A DNA stretch of 64,000 nucleotides, from positions 754,457 to 818,456 of the forward strand of contig CP009479.1 in the NCBI GenBank assembly GCA_000965745.1, given 5' to 3'. Shown one piece after another: positions 1 through 8,734 of this stretch. The first letter of the stretch is position 1, and the number at the start of each line of letters is the position of its first letter. The position numbers and the translations under genes were made by a program. This DNA comes from an uncultured archaeon. GTDB lineage: Archaea > Thermoplasmatota > Thermoplasmata > Thermoplasmatales > Thermoplasmataceae. The notes below the pieces were generated by a model, which ran no database searches, was not told the DNA's origin, and saw only the letters and a program-made list of their open reading frames with translations.

Positions 1-2109
1 AAAACATACGCGTTCCCAGATACGCTGGTAGGAACTGATTCGCACACAACCATGATAAATGGCCTAGGCGTGGTCGGCTGGGGAGTCGGAGGAATTGAAG
101 CGGAGGCTGCAATGCTCGATCAGCCTGTTACTATACTTACCCCAGAAGTCGTTGGGGTCAACCTGCATGGAAAGTTGAAACCAGGAGTTACAGCGACCGA
201 TCTGGTCCTCACCCTGACGGAACTTCTGAGGAGGAACAGAGTAGTCGGAAAGTTCGTAGAATTCTATGGTGAAGGTGTAACATCACTACCGCTCCCTGAC
301 AGGGCAACCCTGTCCAACATGTGCCCTGAATATGGTGCAACGCTGGCACTGTTCCCTGTGGACGATGAGACACTCAAGTATCTCAGGACCACTGGGCGAA
401 GCGATGAACACGTAGAGCTCATTGAGAAATACCTGAAGGCTCAGGGTCTCTATGGCTCTCCTGACAGCCTTGATTACAGCCAGGTGATTGATCTTGACCT
501 TAGCTCTGTCACACCCACAGTTGCCGGCCCCAAGCTTCCCAATCAGAAAGTGGAAATGGGCCATATCAGTAACAGCTTCCTCAACTACATGGAGGGAAAC
601 TCGGACATTCAGATGATGGATAACGGCCAGCGGAGCACAACTGTATCCCTGAAGAGTGTCCCTGTATCCGTTAAGGGCGAAGATACAAAACTTTCTGATG
701 GAGATGTTGTAATCGCAGCTATCACAAGCTGCACAAACACTAGCAATCCGCAGGTAATGGTAGCAGCTGGCCTGCTTGCAAAGAAGGCCGCTGAGAAGGG
801 CCTTACGGTAAGCAAGAAGGTGAAGACAAGCCTCGCACCTGGATCACGTGTTGTTACCGACTACCTTGGAAAATCCGGCCTTCAGGAGTACCTGGACAAG
901 CTGGGATTCTATCTTGTAGGGTACGGCTGCACCACGTGCATAGGGAACAGCGGCCCTCTGGATGAGAACATAGAAAAAGCGATAGTCGACAATAACCTCA
1001 GCACTGCGGCGGTACTGTCCGGGAACAGGAATTTCGAAGCTAGGATACACAAGAACGTGAGAGCCAATTACCTGATGTCCCCGCCGCTTGTTGTTGCTTT
1101 TGCTATCGCGGGGAAAGTCACTATCAACCTAGAGAAAGAGCCGATAGGGAAAGACAGGGATGGCAAGGATGTCTTTCTGAAGGAAATATGGCCATCTGAC
1201 GATGAAATATCTAATGTCATTAACGAGACAATAAACGTGAAGATGTTCAGGGAGAAATACAAGAATCTGGACATCTACAATGAGAAATGGTCTAAGCTAA
1301 ATGCTCCAACGGGAACCACATACGACTGGGAAGATTCAAGCACATACATAAGAAACCCACCCTTCTTCGACGACTTCTCACCTGACAAGTCTGTAGAAAT
1401 GACCGAAGTCTCTGAGGCCCGGCCGCTTCTGATACTAGGGGATTCAGTTACGACCGACCACATTTCCCCCGCTGGTGCCATATCCAAGAACAGCCCCGCG
1501 GGAAAGTATCTAATGGAGAACGGTGTGGAACCTGTAGACTTCAATTCATTCGGATCAAGAAGGGGAAACCATGAAGTAATGATGCGCGGAACATTCGGGA
1601 ATGTCAGGATCAGGAACAAGCTTGTGGACAAGGAAGGTGGATTCACCCTTCACCTCCCGGATAAGAAAGAGACCACTGTGTATGACGCTGCTATGCAGTA
1701 CGTGAAGGAGAAAACACCCCTGCTTGTATTTGCCGGTATAGAGTACGGGACAGGAAGCTCAAGGGACTGGGCTGCAAAGGGAACCATGCTTCTTGGGGTG
1801 AAGGCCGTAGTTGCAAGAAGCTATGAAAGAATACACAGAAGCAACCTGATAGGCATGGGTGTATTGCCTCTCCAGTTCAAGGAAGGGGAAGAATTCGGCA
1901 AACTGGATGCAGACTGGAACAAGCCCTTTACAGTTAAGGTACCGGAAAACCTGGAGCCGGGAACTCAGGCAGAACTAAGCTATACGGATAACTCCGGAAA
2001 CCGGAAGAAAGTGGCTGTTGGCATAAGGCTTGACACGCCGATCGAGGTTGAATATTTCAAGAGTGGTGGAATACTTCAGTATGTGTTGAGAAAAATCCTG
2101 CAAAACTGA
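1..2109 (+). CDS. acn: Aconitate hydratase, 5' end beyond the window
   Basis: This [4Fe-4S] enzyme interconverts citrate and isocitrate in the TCA cycle. The frame is open from base 1 and reads VGTDSHTTMINGLG before the first ATG at 52, so that ATG is internal and the true start lies left of the window. The three cluster ligands are the Cys codons at 730, 928 and 937, in ITSCTN and GYGCTTCIG. The C-terminal swivel domain follows, with GDSVTTDHISPAGAI, SRRGNHEVMMRG and the substrate-binding EYGTGSSRDW. The layout matches the monomeric AcnA/IRP type. A T-rich tract follows the stop. Citrate synthase, the preceding step of the cycle, is encoded at 32046 but not in the same operon. The function is very likely; an iron-responsive RNA-binding role is possible in this family but nothing here shows it. 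Confidence 0.96.
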   Translation, partial: KTYAFPDTLVGTDSHTTMINGLGVVGWGVGGIEAEAAMLDQPVTILTPEVVGVNLHGKLKPGVTATDLVLTLTELLRRNRVVGKFVEFYGEGVTSLPLPDRATLSNMCPEYGATLALFPVDDETLKYLRTTGRSDEHVELIEKYLKAQGLYGSPDSLDYSQVIDLDLSSVTPTVAGPKLPNQKVEMGHISNSFLNYMEGNSDIQMMDNGQRSTTVSLKSVPVSVKGEDTKLSDGDVVIAAITSCTNTSNPQVMVAAGLLAKKAAEKGLTVSKKVKTSLAPGSRVVTDYLGKSGLQEYLDKLGFYLVGYGCTTCIGNSGPLDENIEKAIVDNNLSTAAVLSGNRNFEARIHKNVRANYLMSPPLVVAFAIAGKVTINLEKEPIGKDRDGKDVFLKEIWPSDDEISNVINETINVKMFREKYKNLDIYNEKWSKLNAPTGTTYDWEDSSTYIRNPPFFDDFSPDKSVEMTEVSEARPLLILGDSVTTDHISPAGAISKNSPAGKYLMENGVEPVDFNSFGSRRGNHEVMMRGTFGNVRIRNKLVDKEGGFTLHLPDKKETTVYDAAMQYVKEKTPLLVFAGIEYGTGSSRDWAAKGTMLLGVKAVVARSYERIHRSNLIGMGVLPLQFKEGEEFGKLDADWNKPFTVKVPENLEPGTQAELSYTDNSGNRKKVAVGIRLDTPIEVEYFKSGGILQYVLRKILQN

Positions 2110-2120
2110 TTTTTCTTAAC

Positions 2121-2136
2121 ATGCGAAATGCGAAAT
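2121..2136 (+). promoter_or_regulatory. Overlapping direct repeat ATGCGAAAT upstream of the TPR gene
   Basis: Two copies of ATGCGAAAT overlap by two bases and end 7 nt before an AT-rich TATA-like run at 2144-2156. The same 9-mer occurs before glnA (3886) and before the GNAT gene (33269). It could extend the BRE or be an activator site. Its function is unknown. Confidence 0.35.
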
Positions 2137-2183
2137 ACCACACTTAAAAATTTAAACAACCAGATTATTATCTGTAACTAGGT

Positions 2184-3491
2184 ATGTATATAAGTGCTCC
2201 ACCAGGGACGGTGGAACTGGCCAGGCTTATTATTCCGAAAGATGAATATGAGAGATTGTCGAGCCTTGGCTTTAACTCCTATGGTGAATCTAAGTCAATG
2301 ACAATCCTGCAGTTTCTGCGTGATCTTGACTGGATATATATTTCATATGAAGAGTCCGAAGTGCTTTCGCTCAAGCCTACCCAGCTGGGCCTGGAGGTAT
2401 TTGAAAGGGGAGTTGCCGCCGACAACAAGGAAGATCTGGACACACTTGTAGAACTCATCAGGAAATACCTCTCTGTTTTCCTTAAAGACGGGCAGAATGT
2501 TGCTGAGGTTATGCAGGAACTGGCGGAATATTATCTGAAAATTGGAAATTATACCCGGGCCATAGATCTGGGTTCCGATCTCATTACGCTCGGCAACGAG
2601 CACAATGACTCCAAGGTGCTGGGAAAGGCGCATGATATTTACGGAGTCATAAATCTCTACAGGCAGGATCTCGATTTTGCTCAGAACCACTTCGAGAAAT
2701 CGGTTTTCTATGGTGGGCTGTGCAACGATCTTGCTACTGTTGCCAAGGGGCATGTCGGCCTCGGGTCGGTGAACGGCTACAAACAGAAATTCGAAGAAGC
2801 GATAACAAATTTTGAAAAAGCTTTCCTTCTGTTCAAGGAGATAGGGGACGAATCCGGAATAAACCAGGTTAAACTCAACGAGGCATTCACCTACGCCAAC
2901 ATGGGGGACCTGAACGTGTTCTTCAAGATGAACCATGAGGCAATAACTTACTTCGAGTCAGTAGGTGACAAGCAAAAACTTGAGTACTGCTATATCAATG
3001 AATCAACTGCTCTTCTGAGCATCGGCAAGATAGACGAGGCAATAGACAGCATTGTAGAAGCTCACGAACTCGCAAAGGAAGTTGGAAACAAGAGAATTCT
3101 TCATATGTCTGGATTGAACATCGCCAGGATCTACGTTCTGACAAACAGGCCCGGGGACGCCTATGAATACATACTTCAGGCTCATGAGTACTTCAGGAAG
3201 AACTTTGACACTAATTCAGTTGGAGCTTGCAATGACCTCCTCGCTTCTTATTTCGTTGCAATGAAGGACATGGACACAGCGGCAGAACATCTTGAGAAGA
3301 TGGAGAAGAACTTCCTTATCAAGAACAACAAGAGGGGGATCGTGGATGGGTTTGCCTATTTTATAAAGACAATGAAAACTTATTCATACGACGATGAAAC
3401 AGTCAACAGGAAAATCAAGGAACTTGAAGAAAAGGTTCAGGATGAAAAGTATAAAGAAATATTCAAACAAAGTTTGGATGAAGAATTATAG
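2184..3491 (+). CDS. Tetratricopeptide-repeat protein
   Basis: A 435-residue soluble protein with no signal peptide or membrane segment. Residues 1-80 form a separate N-terminal region without a motif I recognise. From about residue 100 to 400 it consists of paired amphipathic helices of TPR type, for example the segments starting at YLKIGNYTRAIDL, GVINLYRQDLDFAQNHF, GLGSVNGYKQKFEEA and IARIYVLTNRPGDA. Such proteins are scaffolds or adaptors; the sequence does not reveal the partner. The gene is single, with a TATA-like run near 2144-2156 and ATG at 2184. The fold call is good and the role is unknown. Confidence 0.85.
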   Translation: MYISAPPGTVELARLIIPKDEYERLSSLGFNSYGESKSMTILQFLRDLDWIYISYEESEVLSLKPTQLGLEVFERGVAADNKEDLDTLVELIRKYLSVFLKDGQNVAEVMQELAEYYLKIGNYTRAIDLGSDLITLGNEHNDSKVLGKAHDIYGVINLYRQDLDFAQNHFEKSVFYGGLCNDLATVAKGHVGLGSVNGYKQKFEEAITNFEKAFLLFKEIGDESGINQVKLNEAFTYANMGDLNVFFKMNHEAITYFESVGDKQKLEYCYINESTALLSIGKIDEAIDSIVEAHELAKEVGNKRILHMSGLNIARIYVLTNRPGDAYEYILQAHEYFRKNFDTNSVGACNDLLASYFVAMKDMDTAAEHLEKMEKNFLIKNNKRGIVDGFAYFIKTMKTYSYDDETVNRKIKELEEKVQDEKYKEIFKQSLDEEL

Positions 3492-3519
3492 ATTTGTGGT
3501 TTAAAAAGATTATTAAATT

Positions 3520-3681
3520 TTACTCTGCGCAGTAAGATCCGCCAGTCATTACGAACTTCAGCTTCTGCTTTGGTATTTCAATCTCTTCTATCATTTTCAG
3601 TTTTCCCTTCATAGCTATCAAATGAGTTACCATGGCAAAACTAAAGACCTTTGTGTGACAGGAAATGCAGTCCCGATACTG
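3520..3681 (-). pseudogene. Short open frame with a CxxCH motif, possible gene remnant or mini-protein
   Basis: Read on the minus strand, the frame is open from just after a stop at 3682-3684 to a stop at 3520-3522. The start of the open stretch contains DCISCHTK, a CxxCH pattern, and the end reads MTGGSYCAE. The first ATG in frame is at 3633-3631 and would give 37 residues without the CxxCH part; no ATG, GTG or TTG precedes it. The amino-acid composition looks protein-like, so this may be the decayed 3' end of a larger cysteine-containing gene. It could also be chance. I do not recognise the family. Confidence 0.25.
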
Positions 3682-3879
3682 TTACATAGACAAAACACTT
3701 GCATTATGTATGTGCAAATTTTTATCGTAACTTTTCCAAGGTTAGATTTCAGTCAAGCCAGTTTTTAAGGCATTACACCTGAAGTTGATATTATATTCTC
3801 TTTCGAGTTTATATCATTTTTTTGCATACTGTTGTGTAGGTATGAACTGTCGAGAAAACCGTCGATATATGTTAAATTG

Positions 3880-3915
3880 GACGGAATGCGAAATATTTCA
3901 TGCATAACATCCGTC
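3880..3915. promoter_or_regulatory. Imperfect inverted repeat upstream of the glnA promoter
   Basis: The left arm GACGGA-ATGC-GAAA (3880-3893) faces the right arm TTTC-at-GCAT-aaca-TCCGTC (3896-3915) across a TA centre. It ends about 40 nt before the TATA box. Position and symmetry fit a binding site for a dimeric regulator of glutamine synthetase expression. The regulator is not identified. Confidence 0.45.
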
Positions 3916-3954
3916 AATGCACCGAATTCAAAAATCGTCATTTGAGAAACTAAA

Positions 3955-3965
3955 GTTATATATTA
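3955..3965 (+). promoter_or_regulatory. TATA box of glnA
   Basis: The GTTATATATTA run is centred 27 nt before the ATG at 3987, the spacing of a leaderless archaeal transcript. It is only 12 nt before the alternative ATG at 3972, which argues for the downstream start. Confidence 0.6.
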
Positions 3966-3986
3966 CTGGCAATGTTCCACTTTTGC

Positions 3987-5321
3987 ATGGATGAAGGAGT
4001 ATCATCTGCGCTGAAACAGCTTGAAAAAGATGGAGTTGGATTCTTACAGTTACAGTTTACCGATATCCTGGGAGCGGTAAAGACTCTCACAATACCAAAA
4101 AACCGTTTTGAGAGTGCCCTGACTGAGGGCGTGGTTTTCGACGGAAGTTCTGTTGCAGGCTATGCACAGATCGAAGAATCAGATATGAGGGCAATACCGG
4201 ATCTTTCAACATACACGGTGTTCCCTCAGGGAAACGGATTTTCCAAAACTGCCAGATACATATGCACGATCCACAACCCTGACGGTGAAAGGTTCAACGG
4301 AGATCCGAGGTATGTTCTTGAGAGCGTCCTTTCAAAGCTACATGAGAAGAAAATGGACTTCTACGTCGGTCCGGAGTTCGAGTTTTTCATCTTCAAACGT
4401 GATGAAAAGGGAAATCCCACTACCATACCGAGTGACTATGGAGGCTACTTTGACAACACTCCCCTGGATGCGGCCAGTGAAATAAGGCAGGAAATACTGA
4501 TGCAGCTCAACAACCTGGGGTACCAGCCGGAGGCAGCACATCACGAGGTGGCTTACGGTCAGCATGAAATAGATCTCAGGTATGGGAAAGCGCTTGTAAT
4601 GGCTGACAGAGTTGCCATGCTGAAGAATATAATCAAGAACGTGTCACAGAAGCATGGCATGTATGCAACTTTCATGCCAAAGCCGATAAACGGGGTCAAC
4701 GGCTCCGGAATGCACGTCCATCAGAGCATTATGAACAGCGAGGAATCAACCAACCTGTTCTACGATGAAAAATCGAAGTACGGCATCAGCGAACTCGGAC
4801 TGCATTATCTCGGGGGGATATTGTCCAACATATCCCAGGGTTCAGCGATCCTTGCTTCCTGGGTTAATTCCTACAAGAGGCTTATACCGGGCTATGAGGC
4901 TCCGGTTTACATTTCGTGGGCCAACAAGAACAGGACAGCCCTTGTCAGAGTTCCCGCGGGTGTAAGGATGAGAAAGAGGATGGAACTCAGATGCCCGGAT
5001 TCGGCAGGTAACCCATATCTGCAGTTTGCGGTAATGCTTGGGATGGGTCTTGACGGAATAAACAGGAAACTTGAGCCGCCTGATCCGGTCGAAAAGGATA
5101 TATTCCACATGACCAGCGAGGAAAGGAAGGAGCAAAGGATAGATTCCATGCCCGAAAGCCTGGGAGAGGCTCTGCACCACTTCAGAAACAGCAAGCTCAT
5201 GAAAGAAATACTTGGCGAGCACGTCTTCAACAATTTCATAACGGTGAAACAGAGGGAATGGGACGCATTCAGGTCACACGTGACCGAATGGGAGACAAAC
5301 AGGTATCTTCCCATCCTCTAA
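3987..5321 (+). CDS. glnA: Glutamine synthetase type I
   Basis: It condenses ammonium and glutamate to glutamine using ATP. The 444-residue protein has the beta-grasp N-terminal domain (FTDILGAVK, FDGSSVAGY) and the catalytic domain: the metal-binding GPEFEFFIF, HHEVAYGQHEIDLRY, the ammonium/glutamate-site NGSGMHVHQS and the phosphate-binding NKNRTALVRVP. Length and motifs fit the short archaeal GSI-alpha form; I see no adenylylation-type extension. An upstream in-frame ATG at 3972 would add MFHFC, but the TATA spacing favours 3987. The gene is single and lies behind a long upstream region with an inverted repeat at 3880-3915, so transcriptional control by nitrogen status is plausible. Confidence 0.96.
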   Translation: MDEGVSSALKQLEKDGVGFLQLQFTDILGAVKTLTIPKNRFESALTEGVVFDGSSVAGYAQIEESDMRAIPDLSTYTVFPQGNGFSKTARYICTIHNPDGERFNGDPRYVLESVLSKLHEKKMDFYVGPEFEFFIFKRDEKGNPTTIPSDYGGYFDNTPLDAASEIRQEILMQLNNLGYQPEAAHHEVAYGQHEIDLRYGKALVMADRVAMLKNIIKNVSQKHGMYATFMPKPINGVNGSGMHVHQSIMNSEESTNLFYDEKSKYGISELGLHYLGGILSNISQGSAILASWVNSYKRLIPGYEAPVYISWANKNRTALVRVPAGVRMRKRMELRCPDSAGNPYLQFAVMLGMGLDGINRKLEPPDPVEKDIFHMTSEERKEQRIDSMPESLGEALHHFRNSKLMKEILGEHVFNNFITVKQREWDAFRSHVTEWETNRYLPIL

Positions 5322-5338
5322 TTTTTATTTTCAAAAAA
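5322..5338. terminator. Bidirectional T/A-rich terminator between glnA and a convergent gene
   Basis: The sequence just after the glnA stop is T-rich (5322-5331) and is followed by six A (5333-5338), which is a T-run on the other strand. It can therefore end both glnA and the convergent gene whose stop is at 5353, by the oligo-T mechanism of archaeal RNA polymerase. Confidence 0.5.
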
Positions 5339-5352
5339 GAACGCTGGTCAGA

Positions 5353-6153
5353 CTATTCTGAAAACTCCCTTAGATGCTTTCTTTTTCTTTCTCTCCTCAG
5401 GGCATATGCATAGGCACTCAGGAAAGCAATGCCTCCCGGCAGCAGCACAAAACCGAAGATAGTCATTCCAAGTGCAGCATAACTCGCATCGCCGATGCTA
5501 ACTGAAAGGTTTACGGGAAGCTCTCCGCTGTTGTTTATCTGGATCTTCCATTCTCCCGACACAGGGACAATAATGGTGTCCGAACCGGATGATGCAGAGG
5601 AAAGGTGAATGGATGAATGCTGCGCCCCGTCAGGGGATAGAAGCATAGCGGTGATGTTTCCAACCTGGTTGGGGGACATAGAATAGACAAGATTGCTCCC
5701 CGATGAAACCTTCGGGTCATAGAATCTCGTATAGTTTCCAGGGGCTATGGGTACGCCTTTGTGCGTAATTGAATCGTAAACCACGCTAATGTTGACATTG
5801 TATCCGCCGTCGTTTGCTATTTGCAGAGTCCAGTTTCCGCTCGAGGGTGCCAGTATTGTGTTAGTCCCGGTCGGAAGCTGGTTGAATGTTATGACCGAAT
5901 AGCTTGTTCCGTTCTGTGAGATCAGGCTCGCAACAAGATCAAAATTCTGATGGAATGAAACCTTGTATGTCAGATCGTCGCCTGCACTTACTCCTGCCTT
6001 CGAAAAACTCACTGTTTTGCCCGGGTCAGAATTCACGCTGTATTCCGAAGTTCCGGCTGATAACAAGTACACAGAGACCGCAAACAGTACGATTGAGGCC
6101 ACTATCATTATCAGGCCAATCTGTCTCAACCTTCTCTTATTGGATCTTATCAT
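5353..6153 (-). CDS. Envelope protein with a duplicated extracellular domain
   Basis: A 266-residue protein of unknown function. It starts with a very basic tail, then a membrane segment (about residues 13-33). A Ser/Asn/Gly-rich outer region follows, then a second membrane segment (about 228-250) and a basic cytoplasmic tail (RRERKRKHLREFSE). The outer region is two tandem copies of about 85 residues, each ending in a similar beta pattern (SGNWTLQIANDGGYNVNISV and SGEWKIQINNSGELPVNLSV). This resembles PPC-like or GOLD-like beta-sandwich domains. Several N-x-S/T sites suggest glycosylation outside the cell. The gene is transcribed toward glnA and stands alone. Confidence 0.75.
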   Translation of the reverse strand: MIRSNKRRLRQIGLIMIVASIVLFAVSVYLLSAGTSEYSVNSDPGKTVSFSKAGVSAGDDLTYKVSFHQNFDLVASLISQNGTSYSVITFNQLPTGTNTILAPSSGNWTLQIANDGGYNVNISVVYDSITHKGVPIAPGNYTRFYDPKVSSGSNLVYSMSPNQVGNITAMLLSPDGAQHSSIHLSSASSGSDTIIVPVSGEWKIQINNSGELPVNLSVSIGDASYAALGMTIFGFVLLPGGIAFLSAYAYALRRERKRKHLREFSE

Positions 6154-6210
6154 TCGGCACCCTGACTACCTTAAGCCTAACGAAACAGCTGTTTAAGTTT
6201 TCTTCGGCTG

Positions 6211-8595
6211 TTACTCCCCCGACTCAACATTAATCTCGTCAGACTCTGAAATGCTGATGTTTTCAATCTTCATAAGACTCTTTATGACTTCCTGAAAGCT
6301 CATGAGTGTGCTGCTTCTGCCGGAAATGTTCAGGGAATCAAGTTTCGCTCCCATGGACAGTTTCATTGAAGTTTTGAGGCTCCTTATTTTTCCTATTACT
6401 TCAATTACATACTCCATTTCCTTCTCATCCTCCGGAAACATTCTGTCATCCGAGAACTCAGGCCAGCTCTCAAGGTGAACGCTCTTCTTCATCCGGGAAA
6501 ATGGTACCATGTGGTATGCTTCTTCAGTTATGAATGGCATGACAGGCGCATAGAGACACAGCGTCTTCCTGAACGTGGAAAATGCAACTGTGAGTATTTC
6601 TTTCTTGAGATCCTCATCCTCCGACGATGAGAGTACCCCCTTTATCATTTCCAAATAATTGTCGCAGAACGTGTTCCAGAAGAAATTGTCGAGTGATGCC
6701 CTTCCTCTGGAGACATTAAATTTTTCATACTCGGAAGTAACCTCCATGAGGGTTCGCTCGAATTTTGTAGTTATCCACCTGTTCAGGCTGGACTTCAATT
6801 CTAAGGTCTCATCTCCTATATCTGTATCTCCCTTGAGCATAAGGATCAGCTTTGCGGCATTATAGATCTTTATTACGGTCCTCCTGCCCCTAACGAAGTC
6901 CTGCTCCTTTATCTTGATGTCTTCACCAGGGATGGTTGTGGATGCCCAGAATCTCAGGGCATCTGCACCATATTCATCTATGACCGTTCTTGGCTCAACC
7001 ACATTGCCCTTGCTTTTGCTCATTTTGGCCCCGAATGGATCATACACGTTCCCGCTGATGAATATAGTCTTCCATGGGACCAGGTCGTCGTGAATCCTTG
7101 ACCTTACAATTGTGGTGAATGCCCAGAATGAAATGATATCATGGCCCTGAAACCGTATATCCATGGGATAAAGCTCGTCCAGAAGGCCTAAAGGCATTAG
7201 AGCCAGTCTCGGGGAAAGCGAAGAGGTTGCCCAGGTATCCATAATGTCTGTTTCAGGCGTAAGATCATCTGAGCCGCAATTCTTGCATTTCCTCGCCGCC
7301 ATTTCCAGCCTCGGGTCAACAGGAAGCTCATTCTCATCTGCTACTACAGTCTCTCCGCAGTTGTCGCAATACCATAGTGGGAAAGGTACTCCGTAAAATC
7401 TCTGCCTTGAAATGCACCAGTCCCATTTCAATCCAAGCACCCAGTTGTCGTACCTGGTTTTCATGTATGGCGGGAGCCAGTCTACACTGGCACCGTTTTT
7501 AAGGAAATCATCCTTGAGGTCAAGATATCTCAGGAACCATTGCTTACTGATGCCTATTTCTATTGGAGTTCCGCACCTTTCATGAGTGTTCACGGAATGC
7601 TTTATTCTTTCAGTCCTGCTGATGAGGCCCTCACTCTTCAGGAGCTTTTTGATGACGCTTCTCGCTTCCTGAACAGTCTTGCCTTCAAGCGGCCCGGATA
7701 GTGCATTCATTTTTCCGTTGTCTTCTATAAGGTTCCTCAGATCCAGGGAATATTTTTTCCATAGCTCCAGATCGTTCTGGTCCCCGAAAGTGCAGATCAT
7801 CTCAGCCCCTGTTCCCTTCTCGGGGTCCACGTATTCATCCTCTATAATCTTCACTTCATGGCCGTAAAGCGGGACTTTAGCAGTTTTCCCAACCAGGCCC
7901 CTGTACCTATCATCATCAGGGCTCACGCAAACCGCCACGCAGGCTCCTATCAGTTCAGGCCTCGTTGTGGCAACTGGCACAGACCCCCCGCCATTAATTG
8001 CAAAATCAAGATACACAAAATCTGTGTTCTGCACGACATCCCTCATCTCTATCTGCGATATGGCAGTATGGCATACAGGGCATTTTATGGTTGGAGCCTC
8101 CTCTCTATAAGCCCTGTCTTTCTTGAGAAGATCAATGAACATCTTCTGGGATATCGTTCTGGATTCCTCAGACACTGTTCTGTAAGGGTGTCTGAAATCA
8201 GCACTCATCCCTATGTCCGACCAGGTCTTGAGGAGTTCCTCCTCTGATTTGTCTGATGCTTCTTTGCATGCCTCTATAAATTCTTCAAGGGGCATTCTTT
8301 CTGCCTTTATTCCAAGAGTCTTTTCAGCATACCTCTCAGTGGGGAGGCCATTATCATCAAACCCCCATGGGTAGAAAACACCAAAACCCTTCATTCTCTT
8401 GTACCTGGCAATAAAATCCTGATGAGGGTATGAAAACGCATGCCCCATGTGCATTTTGCCGGATATTGTTGGAGGCGGGGTATCAATTACAAAGTACTCT
8501 GATCGATCTCCTCCATGATAATTGAACTTGTAAATATCATTGTTGTCCCAGAATTCTCTCCATTTTGCCTCCATTTCGGGAATATTTAGGTCCAT
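6211..8595 (-). CDS. valS: Valyl-tRNA synthetase
   Basis: This class I synthetase charges tRNA-Val. The HIGH-type signature is GKMHMGHA near residue 46 and the KMSKS signature is KMSKSKGN near residue 523. Between them lies the editing (CP1) domain with TTRPELIGACVAV. Two zinc-ribbon pairs are visible: CPVCHTAI near residue 170 and CDNCGE / CKNCGS near residues 410-440. The C-terminal anticodon-binding helical domain follows, with no long coiled-coil tail, as in archaeal ValRS. At 794 residues it is compact. The opening residues PPTISGKMHMGHAFSYPHQD are typical of valine rather than isoleucine or leucine enzymes. It is divergently transcribed from the ferritin-like gene at 8735. Confidence 0.96.
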   Translation of the reverse strand: MDLNIPEMEAKWREFWDNNDIYKFNYHGGDRSEYFVIDTPPPTISGKMHMGHAFSYPHQDFIARYKRMKGFGVFYPWGFDDNGLPTERYAEKTLGIKAERMPLEEFIEACKEASDKSEEELLKTWSDIGMSADFRHPYRTVSEESRTISQKMFIDLLKKDRAYREEAPTIKCPVCHTAISQIEMRDVVQNTDFVYLDFAINGGGSVPVATTRPELIGACVAVCVSPDDDRYRGLVGKTAKVPLYGHEVKIIEDEYVDPEKGTGAEMICTFGDQNDLELWKKYSLDLRNLIEDNGKMNALSGPLEGKTVQEARSVIKKLLKSEGLISRTERIKHSVNTHERCGTPIEIGISKQWFLRYLDLKDDFLKNGASVDWLPPYMKTRYDNWVLGLKWDWCISRQRFYGVPFPLWYCDNCGETVVADENELPVDPRLEMAARKCKNCGSDDLTPETDIMDTWATSSLSPRLALMPLGLLDELYPMDIRFQGHDIISFWAFTTIVRSRIHDDLVPWKTIFISGNVYDPFGAKMSKSKGNVVEPRTVIDEYGADALRFWASTTIPGEDIKIKEQDFVRGRRTVIKIYNAAKLILMLKGDTDIGDETLELKSSLNRWITTKFERTLMEVTSEYEKFNVSRGRASLDNFFWNTFCDNYLEMIKGVLSSSEDEDLKKEILTVAFSTFRKTLCLYAPVMPFITEEAYHMVPFSRMKKSVHLESWPEFSDDRMFPEDEKEMEYVIEVIGKIRSLKTSMKLSMGAKLDSLNISGRSSTLMSFQEVIKSLMKIENISISESDEINVESGE

Positions 8596-8704
8596 TTCGT
8601 TGGTTATGGAGCTTCATGTTAAAACGTTTGCTCATGGGGCATGTCATATAGCCCTGATCTCAGGCTTATTATGAAAAACAACGTCAGATTTGTCCGGGAT
8701 AAGA

Positions 8705-8712
8705 TTTTATAA
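8705..8712 (+). promoter_or_regulatory. TATA box of the ferritin-like gene
   Basis: TTTTATAA is centred 26 nt before the ATG at 8735. This excludes the longer frame that begins with TTG at 8690, which lies upstream of the box. Confidence 0.55.
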
Positions 8713-8734
8713 GAATATTGCATGGTTCAATACT

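Larger units (their letters stand above)
3492..3986. other. Long intergenic stretch before glnA
   Basis: About 0.5 kb without a convincing full gene, AT-rich from 3700 on. It holds a short open frame on the minus strand (3520-3681), an inverted repeat at 3880-3915 and the glnA TATA box at 3955. I found no tRNA-like cloverleaf or other RNA gene in it. Confidence 0.6.

Noticed and set aside
2343-2936. 197-codon minus-strand frame inside the TPR gene
   Set aside because: It is the antisense shadow of a clear TPR repeat region; the plus frame shows regular helix pairs.
3972-3986. ATG at 3972 as the start of glnA
   Set aside because: It is only 12 nt after the centre of the TATA box, too close for a transcript to include it; ATG 3987 has the correct distance.
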